A stretch of DNA of 64,000 nucleotides from Coleofasciculus sp. FACHB-1120. Lineage in GTDB: Bacteria; Cyanobacteriota; Cyanobacteriia; Cyanobacteriales; FACHB-T130. Shown one piece after another: positions 17,202-28,481 of this stretch (positions are counted from its first letter, which is position 1; every line of letters begins with the position of its first letter). The stretch lies in assembly GCF_014698845.1 (NCBI RefSeq), contig NZ_JACJTV010000022.1, forward strand, positions 1 through 64,000, in the 5' to 3' direction. The translations under genes and the position numbers were made by a program. The notes under the pieces were generated by a model. That model was not told the DNA's origin. It worked only from the letters and a program-made list of their open reading frames with translations, and did not search any database.

Positions 17202-19682
17202 TTAGGCGACAGGAAGTAACTCTCGCTGTTCGGATTTGACTACCTGAATCTGACCGTCATCGTCAACATCAATGATGGCTGTGTCTCCATCTTGAATGGT
17301 GCCAGATAGCATGGCTTCAGCCAAGTTGTCTTCCAGGAGTCGCATAATCGCCCGACGCAGCGGTCTTGCACCGTAAGCAGGACTGTAGCCTTCGGTAACG
17401 ACACGGTCTTTGAAGCGATCGCTTACTTCCAAAGTAATTCCCTGTTCGGTCAAGCGTTCGGCGATTTCGCGCAGCATGATTACAGAAATTTGCTTCACTT
17501 CGTCCTTCGTCAACTGACGGAAGACAATGATCTCGTCGAGACGATTGAGAAACTCAGGACGGAAGTATTGCTTGAGTTCTTCATTCACCAAAGCGCGAAC
17601 GTGGTTGTATTGCGCCTCAGCTTGATTGTCAGTTACCTCGAAGCCTAAACCGCCGCCGCCTTTCTCAATGACTTTAGAACCAACGTTGGAGGTCATGATA
17701 ATCAAGGTGTTCTTGAAGTCTACTGTGCGACCTTGAGCATCGGTCAGGCGACCGTCATCCAAGAGTTGCAGCAGCATATTGAACACATCGGGGTGAGCTT
17801 TTTCGATTTCGTCGAATAGTACCACGGTGTAAGGCTTGCGACGCACTGCTTCAGTTAACTGACCGCCTTCGTCGTATCCCACGTATCCAGGAGGCGAACC
17901 AATCAGCTTGGAAACCGTGTGGCTTTCCATGAATTCCGACATATCCAGGCGGATCATGGCTTCTTCGGAACCGAAGAAGTAAGCAGCTAAGGATTTCGCA
18001 AGTTCCGTCTTACCGACTCCGGTGGGGCCAGAGAAGATAAAGCTGGCGATGGGACGGTTGGGGTCTTTTAGACCAACGCGGGCGCGGCGAATCGCCTTAG
18101 AGGCGGCGGTGACAGCTTCCTCTTGACCGATGAGACGCTGGTGCAAGGTATCTTCTAAGTGCAGCAGCAATTCCGATTCGGATTCGGTGAGTTTGCTGAC
18201 AGGAACTCCAGTCCAGGAAGCAACGATTTGAGCGATGTCCTCTTCGTTAACAACTGGGGAATCTTCGGGGTTAATGACTTCTGTCTTTTTGTTGTCAGAA
18301 ATCGCCTTCAACTGTGCCTCAAGCTCCAACTCGCGATCGCGCAGTTGTCCCGCTTTATCAAAGTCTTGAGCCTTCACAACCGCTTCTTTCTCTTTGGTCA
18401 CTTCACGCAGTTCGCGCTTCAGTTGTCCAGTACCAGAAGACTTGCTGTTTCTCAGATGGACGCGAGAACCCGCTTCATCAATCAGGTCAATTGCCTTATC
18501 CGGCAGGTAACGGTCTGAGATGTAGCGATCGCTCAAGCTGGCGGCTGCAACCAGAGCAACATCAGAGATTTTAACTTTATGGTGCTGCTCGTAGCGATCG
18601 CGCAGACCAAATAAAATCTCGATGGTTTCACTGACGCTGGGTGCGCCTACCATAATCGGCTGGAAGCGACGTTCTAAAGCCGCATCTCGCTCAATATGCT
18701 TGCGGTATTCGTCCAGGGTGGTCATTCCCATGCACTGCAACTCGCCTCGCGCTAATGCTGGCTTGAGGATATTCGCCGCATCCATGCCACCTTCGGTTGA
18801 ACCCGTACCAATCAGGGTATGCACTTCGTCAATGACCAGAATGACGTTCCCCGATGTCCGAACTTCATCCACAATTTTCTTGAGACGTTCTTCAAATTCG
18901 CCCCGGAATTTGGTACCCGCAATTAGCGAACCCATATCCAGACCGATCACCTGCTTATCTTCCAAAAAGCCAGGAACGTCTTTATTCACAATCCGCTGAG
19001 CTAAACCTTCCGCGATCGCAGTTTTACCAACTCCTGGCTCTCCAATCAACACCGGGTTGCTCTTGGTGCGGCGAGCTAATATCTGGATAGCGCGTTCGAT
19101 TTCTTTGGCGCGACCAACGACCGGATCGAGCTTGCCTTGTGCAGCGAGTGTCGTCAGATTCGTGCCGAACTCATCTAACGTTGCGGTTTTGCGATCGCCA
19201 CGTCCGGATGTCGAACGATCTTCTCCACTACCCGCAGAGACGGCTGTGACTTCTCCCAACATCCGAATCACGGCGGTACGGAGGTTATCGGGGTTAGCGT
19301 TCAGGTTTTGCAGCACTTTTGCGGCAACTCCTTCCCCTTCTTGAATCAGCCCTAGTAGCAGGTGTTCCGGGCCTATATAGTTATGTCCGAAAGCCTTTGC
19401 TTCGACAAAAGCTTGCTCGAAAACACGCTTCACCTTAGGGGTAAAGGGAATTTCAGAAGGTACAAAGCGAGATCCTCGACCAATAATTTTTTCTACCTCA
19501 ATCCGGCATGCTTGGAGGGTGATGCCTTGATCGATCAGGACTTTTGCCGCCACACCCGTGCCTTCTGCAATTAATCCTAAAAGGAGTTGCTCGGTGCCCA
19601 CGAGGTTGTGTCCCAGGCGACGTGCCTCTTCCTGGGATAGCATGATTACCCTAACGGCTTTGTCTGTGAAATGTTGAAACAT
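17202..19682 (-). CDS. clpC: ATP-dependent Clp protease ATP-binding subunit ClpC
   Basis: This is an 826-residue HSP100 unfoldase that feeds substrates to ClpP. It has two Clp-N repeats (about 1-145, starting [20 protein letters not shown]). AAA module 1 has Walker A GEPGVGKT near 214-221. The middle domain has a UVR-like helix ([19 protein letters not shown]). AAA module 2 has Walker A GPTGVGKT near 554, and a C-terminal D2-small domain follows. The sequence is complete and standard for cyanobacterial ClpC. It is monocistronic, with a strong terminator after it and a long leader region before it. Confidence 0.97.
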   Translation of the reverse strand: MFQHFTDKAVRVIMLSQEEARRLGHNLVGTEQLLLGLIAEGTGVAAKVLIDQGITLQACRIEVEKIIGRGSRFVPSEIPFTPKVKRVFEQAFVEAKAFGHNYIGPEHLLLGLIQEGEGVAAKVLQNLNANPDNLRTAVIRMLGEVTAVSAGSGEDRSTSGRGDRKTATLDEFGTNLTTLAAQGKLDPVVGRAKEIERAIQILARRTKSNPVLIGEPGVGKTAIAEGLAQRIVNKDVPGFLEDKQVIGLDMGSLIAGTKFRGEFEERLKKIVDEVRTSGNVILVIDEVHTLIGTGSTEGGMDAANILKPALARGELQCMGMTTLDEYRKHIERDAALERRFQPIMVGAPSVSETIEILFGLRDRYEQHHKVKISDVALVAAASLSDRYISDRYLPDKAIDLIDEAGSRVHLRNSKSSGTGQLKRELREVTKEKEAVVKAQDFDKAGQLRDRELELEAQLKAISDNKKTEVINPEDSPVVNEEDIAQIVASWTGVPVSKLTESESELLLHLEDTLHQRLIGQEEAVTAASKAIRRARVGLKDPNRPIASFIFSGPTGVGKTELAKSLAAYFFGSEEAMIRLDMSEFMESHTVSKLIGSPPGYVGYDEGGQLTEAVRRKPYTVVLFDEIEKAHPDVFNMLLQLLDDGRLTDAQGRTVDFKNTLIIMTSNVGSKVIEKGGGGLGFEVTDNQAEAQYNHVRALVNEELKQYFRPEFLNRLDEIIVFRQLTKDEVKQISVIMLREIAERLTEQGITLEVSDRFKDRVVTEGYSPAYGARPLRRAIMRLLEDNLAEAMLSGTIQDGDTAIIDVDDDGQIQVVKSEQRELLPVA

Positions 19683-20213
19683 AGCAACTTTCCTCTACCG
19701 AGCTGTTTAGGCGATGGGTGAAGTGGCATTTCCCCATGCATAAACTTTTATGTACTTGCTTAATTAACAATGTATCTCTACCCTGATAGCGATCGCAGTG
19801 GGCACAACCGTATGAAACAGGTGTAGTTGCCGCCTATGCATAGGTTTGGAGCGCGATGCATGTATGGCGAAAGAAAATATACCTCGGTAGTTATAAATTG
19901 CAGGTATATAAATGTAGGGGTGAATTTAAAATCCTTCCCTACCGTCGCCAACCTTCAACCGGGAGCGGCTTCATTAATTCTTATAAACTTAATAATACTT
20001 ATTATTAAGCCCCCATACATGGCTCCCTGTATTCGTAGCTTAAGATACTAATTAGAGTTTTACCCACTAAAAGTGTCGGGAAATCTTATATTTCTACCTC
20101 GCGGTATATTTTTTTTGAACCGGCTCCCTTAACAGTTCTTCACCAATCATCCAAAATCCTCATTTATCGTAGAGAAGCTGTGCAAGGACGTGGTTAGGAT
20201 GATTTGAGGGATA
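19683..20213. other. clpC upstream region with AT-rich palindrome
   Basis: This holds the clpC promoter region. A perfect 10-bp AT-rich palindrome with a two-base centre (CTTAATAATA-CT-TATTATTAAG) lies at 19988-20009 and could be an operator or a cruciform; it is about 300 bases from clpC. No gene is visible. Confidence 0.45.
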
Positions 20214-20426
20214 TCACTGTAAAAATTTCTTGCCTTCTGAATCTGCCTTTTGAATGGCAAAATCAACTAATTTCCTCCCAATCCCTTGATATGCGAACGA
20301 TAGTATTTCTACACGTCGATATGCGCTAGAATGCCTCATTTTTATCATCTTTGCTGCTGTATAATCCAGTTCATCTACTTTTTGGGAAGCATCATCAACG
20401 GCAAGCCGATAGCAAACTTCGGTCAT
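20214..20426 (-). CDS. Short hypothetical protein, possible acetyltransferase fragment
   Basis: This is a 70-codon frame with ATG at 20426. Its C-terminus, GIGRKLVDFAIQKADSEGKKFLQ, resembles the acetyl-CoA-binding motif A of GNAT acetyltransferases (Q/RxxGxG/A followed by a helix), but it stops where the second half of the fold should begin. The N-terminal half matches nothing I know. It is either a truncated GNAT gene or a chance frame. Confidence 0.35.
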   Translation of the reverse strand: MTEVCYRLAVDDASQKVDELDYTAAKMIKMRHSSAYRRVEILSFAYQGIGRKLVDFAIQKADSEGKKFLQ

Positions 20427-20670
20427 TCCAACCAGTCAGAAAGTAATTTTAGAAAAAATACTGTTTTTCCTCAAAATTAAGGGAAATCCAAAACTGACTT
20501 GTTTAGAGAAGCTTTCGTAGGCAAAAACTGTATAGACTAGATTAATCGCTTCATAAAAAGTCTGATAAACAAGGATTTAAGGTGCATTTTCGAGAAAATG
20601 GGTAATCGATGAAAAGTCATTAGTTGTTAGTGGAGGACTCATGACTAATAACGAATAACCAATAACCGAA

Positions 20671-21852
20671 ATGTTGCCAACTGCCCTAATTTATACGCCT
20701 GAATTTGCTATACACGATCCTGGTCAAATTAGGGTCGAAGGAAATAATTTATATCACCGGGTAGCGGGGCAAGATTTGCTTGACCCAGTTTACACGTTAG
20801 ACCAAATTCAGTTTCCTTACCCAGTCGTTAGTCCGGTTCCCCACCCGGAATCCAGTAGTCGCCTGACAGCCGTAATGGCAGCGCTGAGGGGTTTTGGGTT
20901 AAGCCAGCAGATGACTCTTCTTGAGCCAGAATCGGCAACGGAAGAGGATTTACAGGCGGTACACACATCGGAATACATTGCTCAAGTCCGGGCAATCAGT
21001 GCGGCTGGCGGGTATTTGGCTGAGTCTACCTATGTAAGCCCCGGCTCTTACAAAACCGCCTTGATTTCCGCTGGGGCAGGAATTAGCGCCCTCAAGGGCA
21101 TTTTGTCCGGGCAGATTCAAAGCGCTTTGTGCTTAAACCGTCCGCCTGGACACCACGCCGGACGCGAAAAAGCGGGTGGTTTCTGCTTATTTAATAATGC
21201 AGCGATCGCAGCCAAGTATTGCTTAAAAAAAGGGGGTGTAGAGCGTGTTTTAATCTTGGATTGGGACTTGCATCACGGAGATGGCACCCAAGATATCGTA
21301 CAGGACGACCCGCGTATCATTTTTTGCTCCCTCCACCAATTCGGCGCAGAGCTTTACCCGCAAACCGGCAATCTGGAGGATATTGGCGCACAAGGTAACA
21401 TTATTAACCTGCCGCTACCCGCGAAGCTAGCAGATGAGGAGTATTGGGCGTTGTTCCAAAGTATCATCCCGGCTCTGATTGCCCAGGCTAAACCCGATAT
21501 CGTGATTGTATCAGCGGGGTTTGATGGACACTTCGATGATATCAATCATCTTTACCTATACGATCCTGGCGCAGGCTTGTGCCTGAGTGCCCAACTTTAC
21601 TACAACCTAACCCGTTTAGTCGCAGAAGCGATCGCCTCCTTGGGTGGGCATTACCTGCTGTTGTTAGAAGGTGGCTACGATGCCACGAATTTGGGCAACT
21701 GTCTAGTGAATACGTCTGCGGCAATGTTGGGTTTGCCGCTTGTCATTGAAGAAACTCTCCCCCACAGAGAAATGGAGTCTTCTTTTAACTTGGAGAAATA
21801 TATTGCAAGACTCAACGCAGTACAGCTAGGTCGTTGGCAATTCTCTCGATAG
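20671..21852 (+). CDS. Histone deacetylase family protein
   Basis: This 393-residue arginase/deacetylase-fold zinc amidohydrolase has the expected motifs: RPPGHHAG (His161-His162), the zinc ligands Asp199 and His201 in LDWDLHHGDG, Asp285 in SAGFDGH, and GGYD (Tyr336). In bacteria such proteins deacetylate small acetylated amines (acetylpolyamines, acetoin-related) or proteins. The first about 50 residues are an extension before the usual fold start. It converges on the tamB gene, with only 35 bases between the stops. Confidence 0.93.
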   Translation: MLPTALIYTPEFAIHDPGQIRVEGNNLYHRVAGQDLLDPVYTLDQIQFPYPVVSPVPHPESSSRLTAVMAALRGFGLSQQMTLLEPESATEEDLQAVHTSEYIAQVRAISAAGGYLAESTYVSPGSYKTALISAGAGISALKGILSGQIQSALCLNRPPGHHAGREKAGGFCLFNNAAIAAKYCLKKGGVERVLILDWDLHHGDGTQDIVQDDPRIIFCSLHQFGAELYPQTGNLEDIGAQGNIINLPLPAKLADEEYWALFQSIIPALIAQAKPDIVIVSAGFDGHFDDINHLYLYDPGAGLCLSAQLYYNLTRLVAEAIASLGGHYLLLLEGGYDATNLGNCLVNTSAAMLGLPLVIEETLPHREMESSFNLEKYIARLNAVQLGRWQFSR

Positions 21853-21887
21853 TCATCACTCACTCCTTAGCCTTCAGCCCTCACTTC

Positions 21888-24800
21888 TTAGAAGCGCTTT
21901 TCATACTCGATAACACCCCTGGTTTCCCCAGACAAATCGGTGCCACCTCTCAGCAGAATTTCATTATTCACTCGATAAGTGACACCAAACTCAGGAGGCT
22001 CATCAGCCGTCAGAATCTTCGATACAGAGGCAGAAAGCTTGGGAGTGACAGCAACCCCAAGCTCTGCCGCCAGACCCAGCGTTGAAGTACGAGATTTTTC
22101 ATCTCTAACCACCGTGGGGAACAAACGAAATTCGCTCAATCCCAACGCATCTCCCACCACATTTTGGAAAGGTGTTAACAGCGCCGAACCTGCCAAGTTT
22201 GCGAGTCCTAATGTGGTATCTCCTCGACCCAGCGTTTCCACAAAGCCGCCACCCAAAAGGGCGACAATTTCGCTCTCGCTGCGAGGCGGATTGCTGGTTA
22301 GCTCCAAATTATCTGCCAATTGACTTGCCGAACCTGTGGCTCTGGCTTGAATGCGAACCGTTTGTAACGCCCCCAAATTGGTAGCGGGAACATCGCTAAT
22401 TTCGCTACTCACAATCCCTGTGGCGCTTGTGTCCGCAATCCGGCTGCGAGTCACTTCGGAAACAGATGCCACCAGCCGAATATCCAGAACCGGGTCAAGT
22501 CCATCACTGGGGGTAAACTCAGCCGTGTGTTCGTAGCCGCGTGCCAAGCGGAACTGAGTGGTAAATAGATTCACCTGACCCCTCGTTAGACGAATCGTGC
22601 CCTTTGGCTGAGGCTCATCCAGGGTGCCATTGAGAGTAAAGCCACCAGTCGCTTGGAAACTCAGTAGCGGTGGGCGGCTGATTTCGACGCTTTTGCCTAG
22701 AGTCAGTTGCAGGTTATTAAATGCAGGAGTGAAGGGTTGCTCGTTAGACGTTGGGGAGGAGGGGGTTCCGGTACCGCCACTGGGTGAACCTGTTCCACTT
22801 GTGCCTTCCCCTGCCGTCTCTCCTATCAGCACCCGACCATCAGCAAGTCGCACTTCACCCCCAATTTGCGGATTGAAAGCCGAGCCACTAATCTCCACGT
22901 TGCCGTTGACGCCGCCTGAGTATAACCCTTTCAGATTTAAAGCTAACTCGTCGAGGCTAACTGTGAGTTTTTCCCCTGTTCCTTGACCTGTGCCTGAAAT
23001 GGGGATGGCACCGGAGACGACCACTTCACCGCCGCTAAAGTTACCCCGGAAGTTTTCTACTTGGATGCGGTCAAAGTTAAATAAGACCCTCCCGTTGACA
23101 TCGGTGAGCGGTTCGGGCAAAGCTTGGGCTTCGATAGTGGCATCATCAACAGTCGCAATCCCGTTAGCGACAAGCTGATTTAATCCGCCTGTGCTGGGGT
23201 TAACCGTACCCCGAACGTTGAGTTGCACCTGTCCGGTACCATCCACCCAGGTGACGGCAGAACGCGAGAGCAGGTTGAGTAGAGAGAGTCCCTCATTTTG
23301 AACGTTCAAATCCAGGCTGAGTTGGTTGTTATCGGGTGCGACGGAGGCAAAGGGCAACTGGTAAAAGGGAATGCTGCCGGTGATTTGAGTCGTTGGGGGG
23401 ATGGCGATTGGAGATGGGGTACTAGGCGTTGTTGGAGCCTGAGTATTGGGCGGATTCTCCCCAGCTTCCGGGCTTCCCGGCTCCCCAGCTTCGGCAGTGG
23501 CGATGGTGCTGCTGAAGGTCAGACGGGCATTCGTGTATCGAAAACTACCCCGCGCTGCTTGGACAGCGGTTTGGTTCAGCGTGCCATCAGTGAGAGTTAG
23601 TTCGCCGATGGCTTGAGGATTGTTGATGCTGCCTGCAAGGGTTGCGGTTCCATTGAGATTCCCGGTGATATCGACTGGCAAATTGGCAAACTCTTGGAGT
23701 GGGGCGACTGGGACATTTCTCAGGCGCAACTGACCGCTTTGTTCTGCGCCGCCAAGGGTGCCGGTGAAGGCAAGCAGCGTTTCCTCAGACTCAATTCGTA
23801 AGGGCAGAAGGGTGAGGACGCCGTTTTGGAAGCTGCCTTTGAGAATCACATTATCGGCAGTGTAGAGACGATTTGGCTGGTCGTCTGTGCCCCACTTCCA
23901 GTTATTTCCGCCGAAATCAAAGTCGAGGTTAATGCCTTGTCTAGGGGAAGCCGCCACGTTGACTTCGCCGGAGAAATTGCCGGTGAGGTCTTTGAGTTCG
24001 GGGATGGGTGAAGCTTCGCGTTCCTCTTGCTGGGCGGCAAGGATGGCTTCTATTTCCGACAAACGGCGCAGTTGAGCTTGTAGGGTAGCATTGGGTTGAC
24101 CGACGGGTTGGGGTCGAACCTCGGCGGCGCTGGCATAGGTGGGGGGTTGTCCGCCTCTTGCCAGGTCTTGTAAATCAAAGATTTGCAGGAGGGGGAGGAC
24201 GTTTTGTATTTTTCCTTGAGCCACTTTCAGCGAACCTTTTAGTTCGGGGCCGCTAGAGGTTTGAGTGGCGCTACCGGCGAGGGCGTATAGACTTTCGCCT
24301 TGGCGGAACTCTCCCCCAGCCAAGGTAGCGGTACCATCGGCATAACGGAAACTGCCGATTGTCAGCAAATCGCCTTTAATATTGCCAAGGACGGGTTGCG
24401 CGATCGCTACATTATTCCCAGCAACATTAAAATTGGCGAGATTCAGGATAAAGTCTCCAGAAAGTTTACCTTCGATGGGTTGGGATGCGATCGCTGGCGG
24501 TAGACTTGCTAAAGCATTTCGGGGAGCTAAATCTTTCAACAGTTTGAGCGGAACGTTTTGTACATCCACCACTAATAAATCCCCATCTCGGTTGCCTTGC
24601 GCCAACACCTCATCACGCTTCACTAAAAAAGAGACGGGTTGATAGTTAGGCGACAACACCAGCGAAATCCTGTCTTGTTGATTGCCTGCTAGCTCAACGC
24701 TACTAGCCTGTCCGGGGACTAAATTGATTTGCCCGGTGAGAACGGGGTCGAACACCAAGTCATTGGCGGCAAAATCCTCGACACGCAACTGTCCGGTTGC

Positions 24801-27800
24801 TCGGATAGCTGCCGGATTCACAGCAGTCAGCGACCCAGAAGCATCAACGTTGCCACTCACCCGTCCTCGCAGCGCTGGAACCGGCACGGAATCCGGTAAT
24901 GCTGCGACAAGCTGCTCCAGGTCAACATTGTTGGCAGAAATCGAACCCGCAAAGCGTCCGTCTTGGAGTTGGACATTTGAGGCAGTGATGGAGCCATCTC
25001 CCACATTCAAAGTTCCGGAAATCGTGCCGTTCAGGGTTGTCGGGGTGAAGGCAGCTAAACTGCCGGACAGGTTGAAGGAACTATTATTGAGCTGACCTTG
25101 GAATTGCGGTGGCAACTGGGGAAATACTTTTGCCAGCTCTACCCCATCCGCCTTGCCAGATGCTTGCCAGCGACCGTTGCCGAACTGTACATTGGCATCA
25201 CTGACGCTTCCCTCACCCAAATTCAGATTTCCAGACGCTGTGCCGACAATACTTTCCGGGCCAAACGCCGCCAAACTTCCCGATAGGTTAAAAGAACCAT
25301 TATTCAACTGACCTTGGAATTGGGGCGATTGGGGAAACACGCTAGCAAGTTGGATATTGGACGCCTCACCAGACGCTTGCCAGCGACCATTGCCAAACTG
25401 CACATTAGTGGCACTGACGCTGCCTCCGCCCAAGTTCAGATTTCCAGAAGCCGTGCCGCTAAGCGTTTCCGGGCCAAACGCCACCAAACTTCCCGACACA
25501 TTAAACGAACCATTATTCAGCTGACCTTGGAATTGCGGTGGCAGTTCGGGAAATAAAGTTGCCAACTGAATCTCTGACGCTTGCCCGCGAGCTTGCCAGC
25601 GACCGTTGCCAAAGTCTACATTAGCGTCGCTGACGCTACCCCCGCCCACATTCAAACTTCCAGAAATCGTACCGCTAAGCGTTTCCGGGGTAAAAGCCGC
25701 CAGACTTCCCGACACATTAAAGGAACTGTTATTCAGGCGACCTTGAAATTGGGACGATTGGGGAAATACCCGTGCCAGTTGCACTCCAGATGCTTGTCCG
25801 CGAGCTTGCCAGCGACCGTTGTTAAATTGGATATTCGAGGCGGTAACGGTGCCCCCGCCAAGATTGAGACGCCCAGAAGCTTCTCCGGTAATGGTTTCAG
25901 GACTGACATTTTCCAGACTTCCGGCGACTTTAAAGGAACCGTTATTCAGCTGACCTTGGAATTGCGGTGGCAGTTCGGGAAATAGTTTTGCCAACTGGAC
26001 GCCAGACGCTTGCCCAGATGCTTGCCAGCGACCGTTGCCAAGCTGTACGTTGGTGGCACTGACACGACCACCGCCAACCTGAAGATTTCCTTGGGCAGTC
26101 CCGCTAATCGTTTCCGGGGTGAAAGCCGCCAGACTTCCTGACAGGTTGAAGGAACCATTGTTCAGCCGACCTTGGACGGGTGATTCGGGCAAAACCGTTG
26201 CCAATTGAACGCCAGACGCTTGCCCAGACGCTTGCCAACGACCGTTGTTAAGCCGGACATTTGAGGCATTGACGCTGCCCCCACCAATATTCAGTTGAAC
26301 CGATGCGGTGCCGCTAATGGTTTCGGGGGTGAAAGCAGCTAGACTTCCGGATAAGTTAAAAGAACCATTTGCAGTTTGATTTCGGAATTGCGGCGGCAGT
26401 TGTGGTGCTAGCTGCGCCAACTGGACACTAGAAGCTTGACCGGACGCTTCCCAGCGCCCTGCATTTAGGGCAATTTTTGAGGCCTTGACGGTGCCGCCAG
26501 CAACCCGGACGTTCGCCTGAGCGGTGCCGCGAACCGTTTCCGGTTTGAAGGAATCGACACTTCCCGCTAGATAAAAACTCCCATCTGCCTGGGCTGACTG
26601 CAACTGTGGCGGGAGTTCTGTCAAACGCGCCAGTTGAACATCATCGGCAACGCCTGCCGCCTCCCAGCGACCCTCTGCCACCTGACCTTTGACATTGACG
26701 GTGCCTGCCCCGACCCTCAGAGTTGTGTTGCGGAAGTAGGTTTTATCCTGAGTAACGATGACTTCTCCACTGCCTGGGTAGGTGGCTTGGGGTGCTTGAA
26801 CTTGCACGACGGTCTGGAGGTTGCCGGTGGTGCCAAAGAGCTGTGCTTTGGCAGCTACGGTGCCGATCTGGATATTGGTCGGCTTGACGCCGTAAATCTG
26901 GGCAACGGCATCCCCTGGAATATCTTGACCGACGACATCGAATACCAACCCCCCTTGGTCGCCCATCTGAATGCGACCATTACCCGCCAGTCTGCCACCC
27001 ACGCTAGGCAAGGCACGGATGTTGGTAATGGTGAGGAGGGAATCGATCATCTGAAATTGACCGCTAATCCCGCGAAAGTTTACCTTATCTACGATTAGGG
27101 GCACTTTTTCGGTGGGCTGGAGAGTGGCGACGGTTCCTGAGATGATGGGCTTTTCCAGCGCTCCCTTGAGCTGCAAGTCAACGCGGACTTTTCCAGTTAC
27201 GGGGAAGGGCGACTCTACTTTGAGAGTATCGAGGGCAGTTGCGATCGCAACCGATTTGACTTGGGCGGCAATGTTGTACCCACCCTTTTCTTCCTGGGTA
27301 TCGATAACCCCATTAGCAACTGCGGGAACCTGACCGTAAAGAGCGCTGACATTTTCCAGCGCGATCGCATATCCGTTGAATCGCACGAGTCCGTTGGCAT
27401 TACTAAACGGTCGCGGCACCTCTGCAACCTGCGCTTGGACATTTTTGAGGATAGCTGTTCCCAGAAATGTGGCTCGCTCTTCATTTTGAAATCGGACTTC
27501 TAGGTTGCCATCCAACAGTCCCGCCTGAAAGTTTATTGGCAGCTTAGCTAAACGATCGACATCGACTGCACTCAGGTTCTGTGCTTGAACTTGCAGGTTT
27601 GTTTGTCCGGTTGGCACGCGGTGTTCACCGGAAATTTTGAGGCGGCTTTGGATGGGTGCAGCCGTTGAATTGGTCTGCTGTTTTTGAGGGACACTTTGTG
27701 TCGGTGCCCCGACAGGTTTAACTTGAGATTGAGCGCTGACATCAAAGTGAATTCGCTGGTTTTTATCGAAAAAGCGAACCGTACCCCCTACCTGATGAAA

Positions 27801-28481
27801 AGCGACTGGCACCCCCCTCCTCTCTGCTCTCGGAAGGAGGGCGTCCCCTTTAGGGAGCGTGTCTTGAGTATTACTACGCGGGGTATTTTGAGAGGGCAGC
27901 GTTGCATCTACATTTCCTCTTGCTTCCTGGCTGCCTTTTTTCCTCTCTACGATTTTGGGCGTTGGTACCAGCACAACGTCCGCGTTTTGAACCCGAATGC
28001 TTTGAATATCCGTCGTAATCGGCCCAGTTGGTTCTTCTGACTTCAGTTCAGTAGAAACCCAGCGTCCTTCTTTGTCCTGTTCAACGTAAATATCAGGGTT
28101 GACCAGGGTAATATCTAGCTGCAAAGTCCGTCTAAAGAGCAGCGCCATCGGATCGAAAACCACGTTTACAGCCTCTACCGAGGCGCGGTCGGGGTCAGTG
28201 GGCGTGGCTGGGATCGAGGAGGCACCGAAGCTTAGATTGTTGATGGAAAAGCCTTCGACTTTCCCTAGCTGCACGGGTCGTTCCAGCGTTTGACTGAGAT
28301 TTTCTTCAACCAGCGGTGCTAACCGCTGGTGGACAAAAACCCACGCCCACCAGACCCCGCCAATTGTACTAAGCAGCAGGATAATTCCCAGCCCAAGGCC
28401 GGTGCGGCTTAAGAGTACCCATAGACGCCGATTGGAACGGGTAGCTGCTGTTTCATTACCCGAATTTGGGGAGTTCTTCAT
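21888..28481 (-). CDS. tamB: Translocation and assembly module protein TamB (DUF490), giant
   Basis: This 2197-residue protein has one N-terminal membrane anchor (about 20-45). A long periplasmic region follows, and then a C-terminal DUF490 domain (about the last 350 residues) that ends in Phe, as is usual. TamB-type proteins span the periplasm as a hydrophobic beta-groove and are linked to lipid transport to the outer membrane and to autotransporter assembly. The central part holds eight to nine near-identical about 72-residue units, making this protein longer than E. coli TamB (about 1260). Proline/serine/threonine-rich linkers interrupt the C-terminal third. It converges with the deacetylase-family gene. 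Confidence 0.93.
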   Translation of the reverse strand: MKNSPNSGNETAATRSNRRLWVLLSRTGLGLGIILLLSTIGGVWWAWVFVHQRLAPLVEENLSQTLERPVQLGKVEGFSINNLSFGASSIPATPTDPDRASVEAVNVVFDPMALLFRRTLQLDITLVNPDIYVEQDKEGRWVSTELKSEEPTGPITTDIQSIRVQNADVVLVPTPKIVERKKGSQEARGNVDATLPSQNTPRSNTQDTLPKGDALLPRAERRGVPVAFHQVGGTVRFFDKNQRIHFDVSAQSQVKPVGAPTQSVPQKQQTNSTAAPIQSRLKISGEHRVPTGQTNLQVQAQNLSAVDVDRLAKLPINFQAGLLDGNLEVRFQNEERATFLGTAILKNVQAQVAEVPRPFSNANGLVRFNGYAIALENVSALYGQVPAVANGVIDTQEEKGGYNIAAQVKSVAIATALDTLKVESPFPVTGKVRVDLQLKGALEKPIISGTVATLQPTEKVPLIVDKVNFRGISGQFQMIDSLLTITNIRALPSVGGRLAGNGRIQMGDQGGLVFDVVGQDIPGDAVAQIYGVKPTNIQIGTVAAKAQLFGTTGNLQTVVQVQAPQATYPGSGEVIVTQDKTYFRNTTLRVGAGTVNVKGQVAEGRWEAAGVADDVQLARLTELPPQLQSAQADGSFYLAGSVDSFKPETVRGTAQANVRVAGGTVKASKIALNAGRWEASGQASSVQLAQLAPQLPPQFRNQTANGSFNLSGSLAAFTPETISGTASVQLNIGGGSVNASNVRLNNGRWQASGQASGVQLATVLPESPVQGRLNNGSFNLSGSLAAFTPETISGTAQGNLQVGGGRVSATNVQLGNGRWQASGQASGVQLAKLFPELPPQFQGQLNNGSFKVAGSLENVSPETITGEASGRLNLGGGTVTASNIQFNNGRWQARGQASGVQLARVFPQSSQFQGRLNNSSFNVSGSLAAFTPETLSGTISGSLNVGGGSVSDANVDFGNGRWQARGQASEIQLATLFPELPPQFQGQLNNGSFNVSGSLVAFGPETLSGTASGNLNLGGGSVSATNVQFGNGRWQASGEASNIQLASVFPQSPQFQGQLNNGSFNLSGSLAAFGPESIVGTASGNLNLGEGSVSDANVQFGNGRWQASGKADGVELAKVFPQLPPQFQGQLNNSSFNLSGSLAAFTPTTLNGTISGTLNVGDGSITASNVQLQDGRFAGSISANNVDLEQLVAALPDSVPVPALRGRVSGNVDASGSLTAVNPAAIRATGQLRVEDFAANDLVFDPVLTGQINLVPGQASSVELAGNQQDRISLVLSPNYQPVSFLVKRDEVLAQGNRDGDLLVVDVQNVPLKLLKDLAPRNALASLPPAIASQPIEGKLSGDFILNLANFNVAGNNVAIAQPVLGNIKGDLLTIGSFRYADGTATLAGGEFRQGESLYALAGSATQTSSGPELKGSLKVAQGKIQNVLPLLQIFDLQDLARGGQPPTYASAAEVRPQPVGQPNATLQAQLRRLSEIEAILAAQQEEREASPIPELKDLTGNFSGEVNVAASPRQGINLDFDFGGNNWKWGTDDQPNRLYTADNVILKGSFQNGVLTLLPLRIESEETLLAFTGTLGGAEQSGQLRLRNVPVAPLQEFANLPVDITGNLNGTATLAGSINNPQAIGELTLTDGTLNQTAVQAARGSFRYTNARLTFSSTIATAEAGEPGSPEAGENPPNTQAPTTPSTPSPIAIPPTTQITGSIPFYQLPFASVAPDNNQLSLDLNVQNEGLSLLNLLSRSAVTWVDGTGQVQLNVRGTVNPSTGGLNQLVANGIATVDDATIEAQALPEPLTDVNGRVLFNFDRIQVENFRGNFSGGEVVVSGAIPISGTGQGTGEKLTVSLDELALNLKGLYSGGVNGNVEISGSAFNPQIGGEVRLADGRVLIGETAGEGTSGTGSPSGGTGTPSSPTSNEQPFTPAFNNLQLTLGKSVEISRPPLLSFQATGGFTLNGTLDEPQPKGTIRLTRGQVNLFTTQFRLARGYEHTAEFTPSDGLDPVLDIRLVASVSEVTRSRIADTSATGIVSSEISDVPATNLGALQTVRIQARATGSASQLADNLELTSNPPRSESEIVALLGGGFVETLGRGDTTLGLANLAGSALLTPFQNVVGDALGLSEFRLFPTVVRDEKSRTSTLGLAAELGVAVTPKLSASVSKILTADEPPEFGVTYRVNNEILLRGGTDLSGETRGVIEYEKRF
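24960..26680 (-). repeat. Tandem about 216-bp repeats inside tamB
   Basis: Eight units, plus a degenerate ninth beginning GRFAGS, each start near GRW(Q/E)ASGQAS and contain PPQFQGQLNNGSF, SGSLAAFTPETISGT and a GGGSV motif. The unit is about 72 residues. DNA identity between neighbouring units is high enough to see by eye, pointing to recent unequal recombination or gene conversion. Confidence 0.9.

Noticed and set aside
19988-20009. AT-rich palindrome considered as a clpC operator
   Set aside because: It is about 300 bases from the clpC start and no matching site was found elsewhere; recorded as a palindrome only.
22624-25985. Several 80-137-codon open frames on the plus strand opposite tamB
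   Set aside because: They arise from the repetitive, stop-poor antisense of the tamB repeats; they mirror the repeat period and have no independent coding signs.
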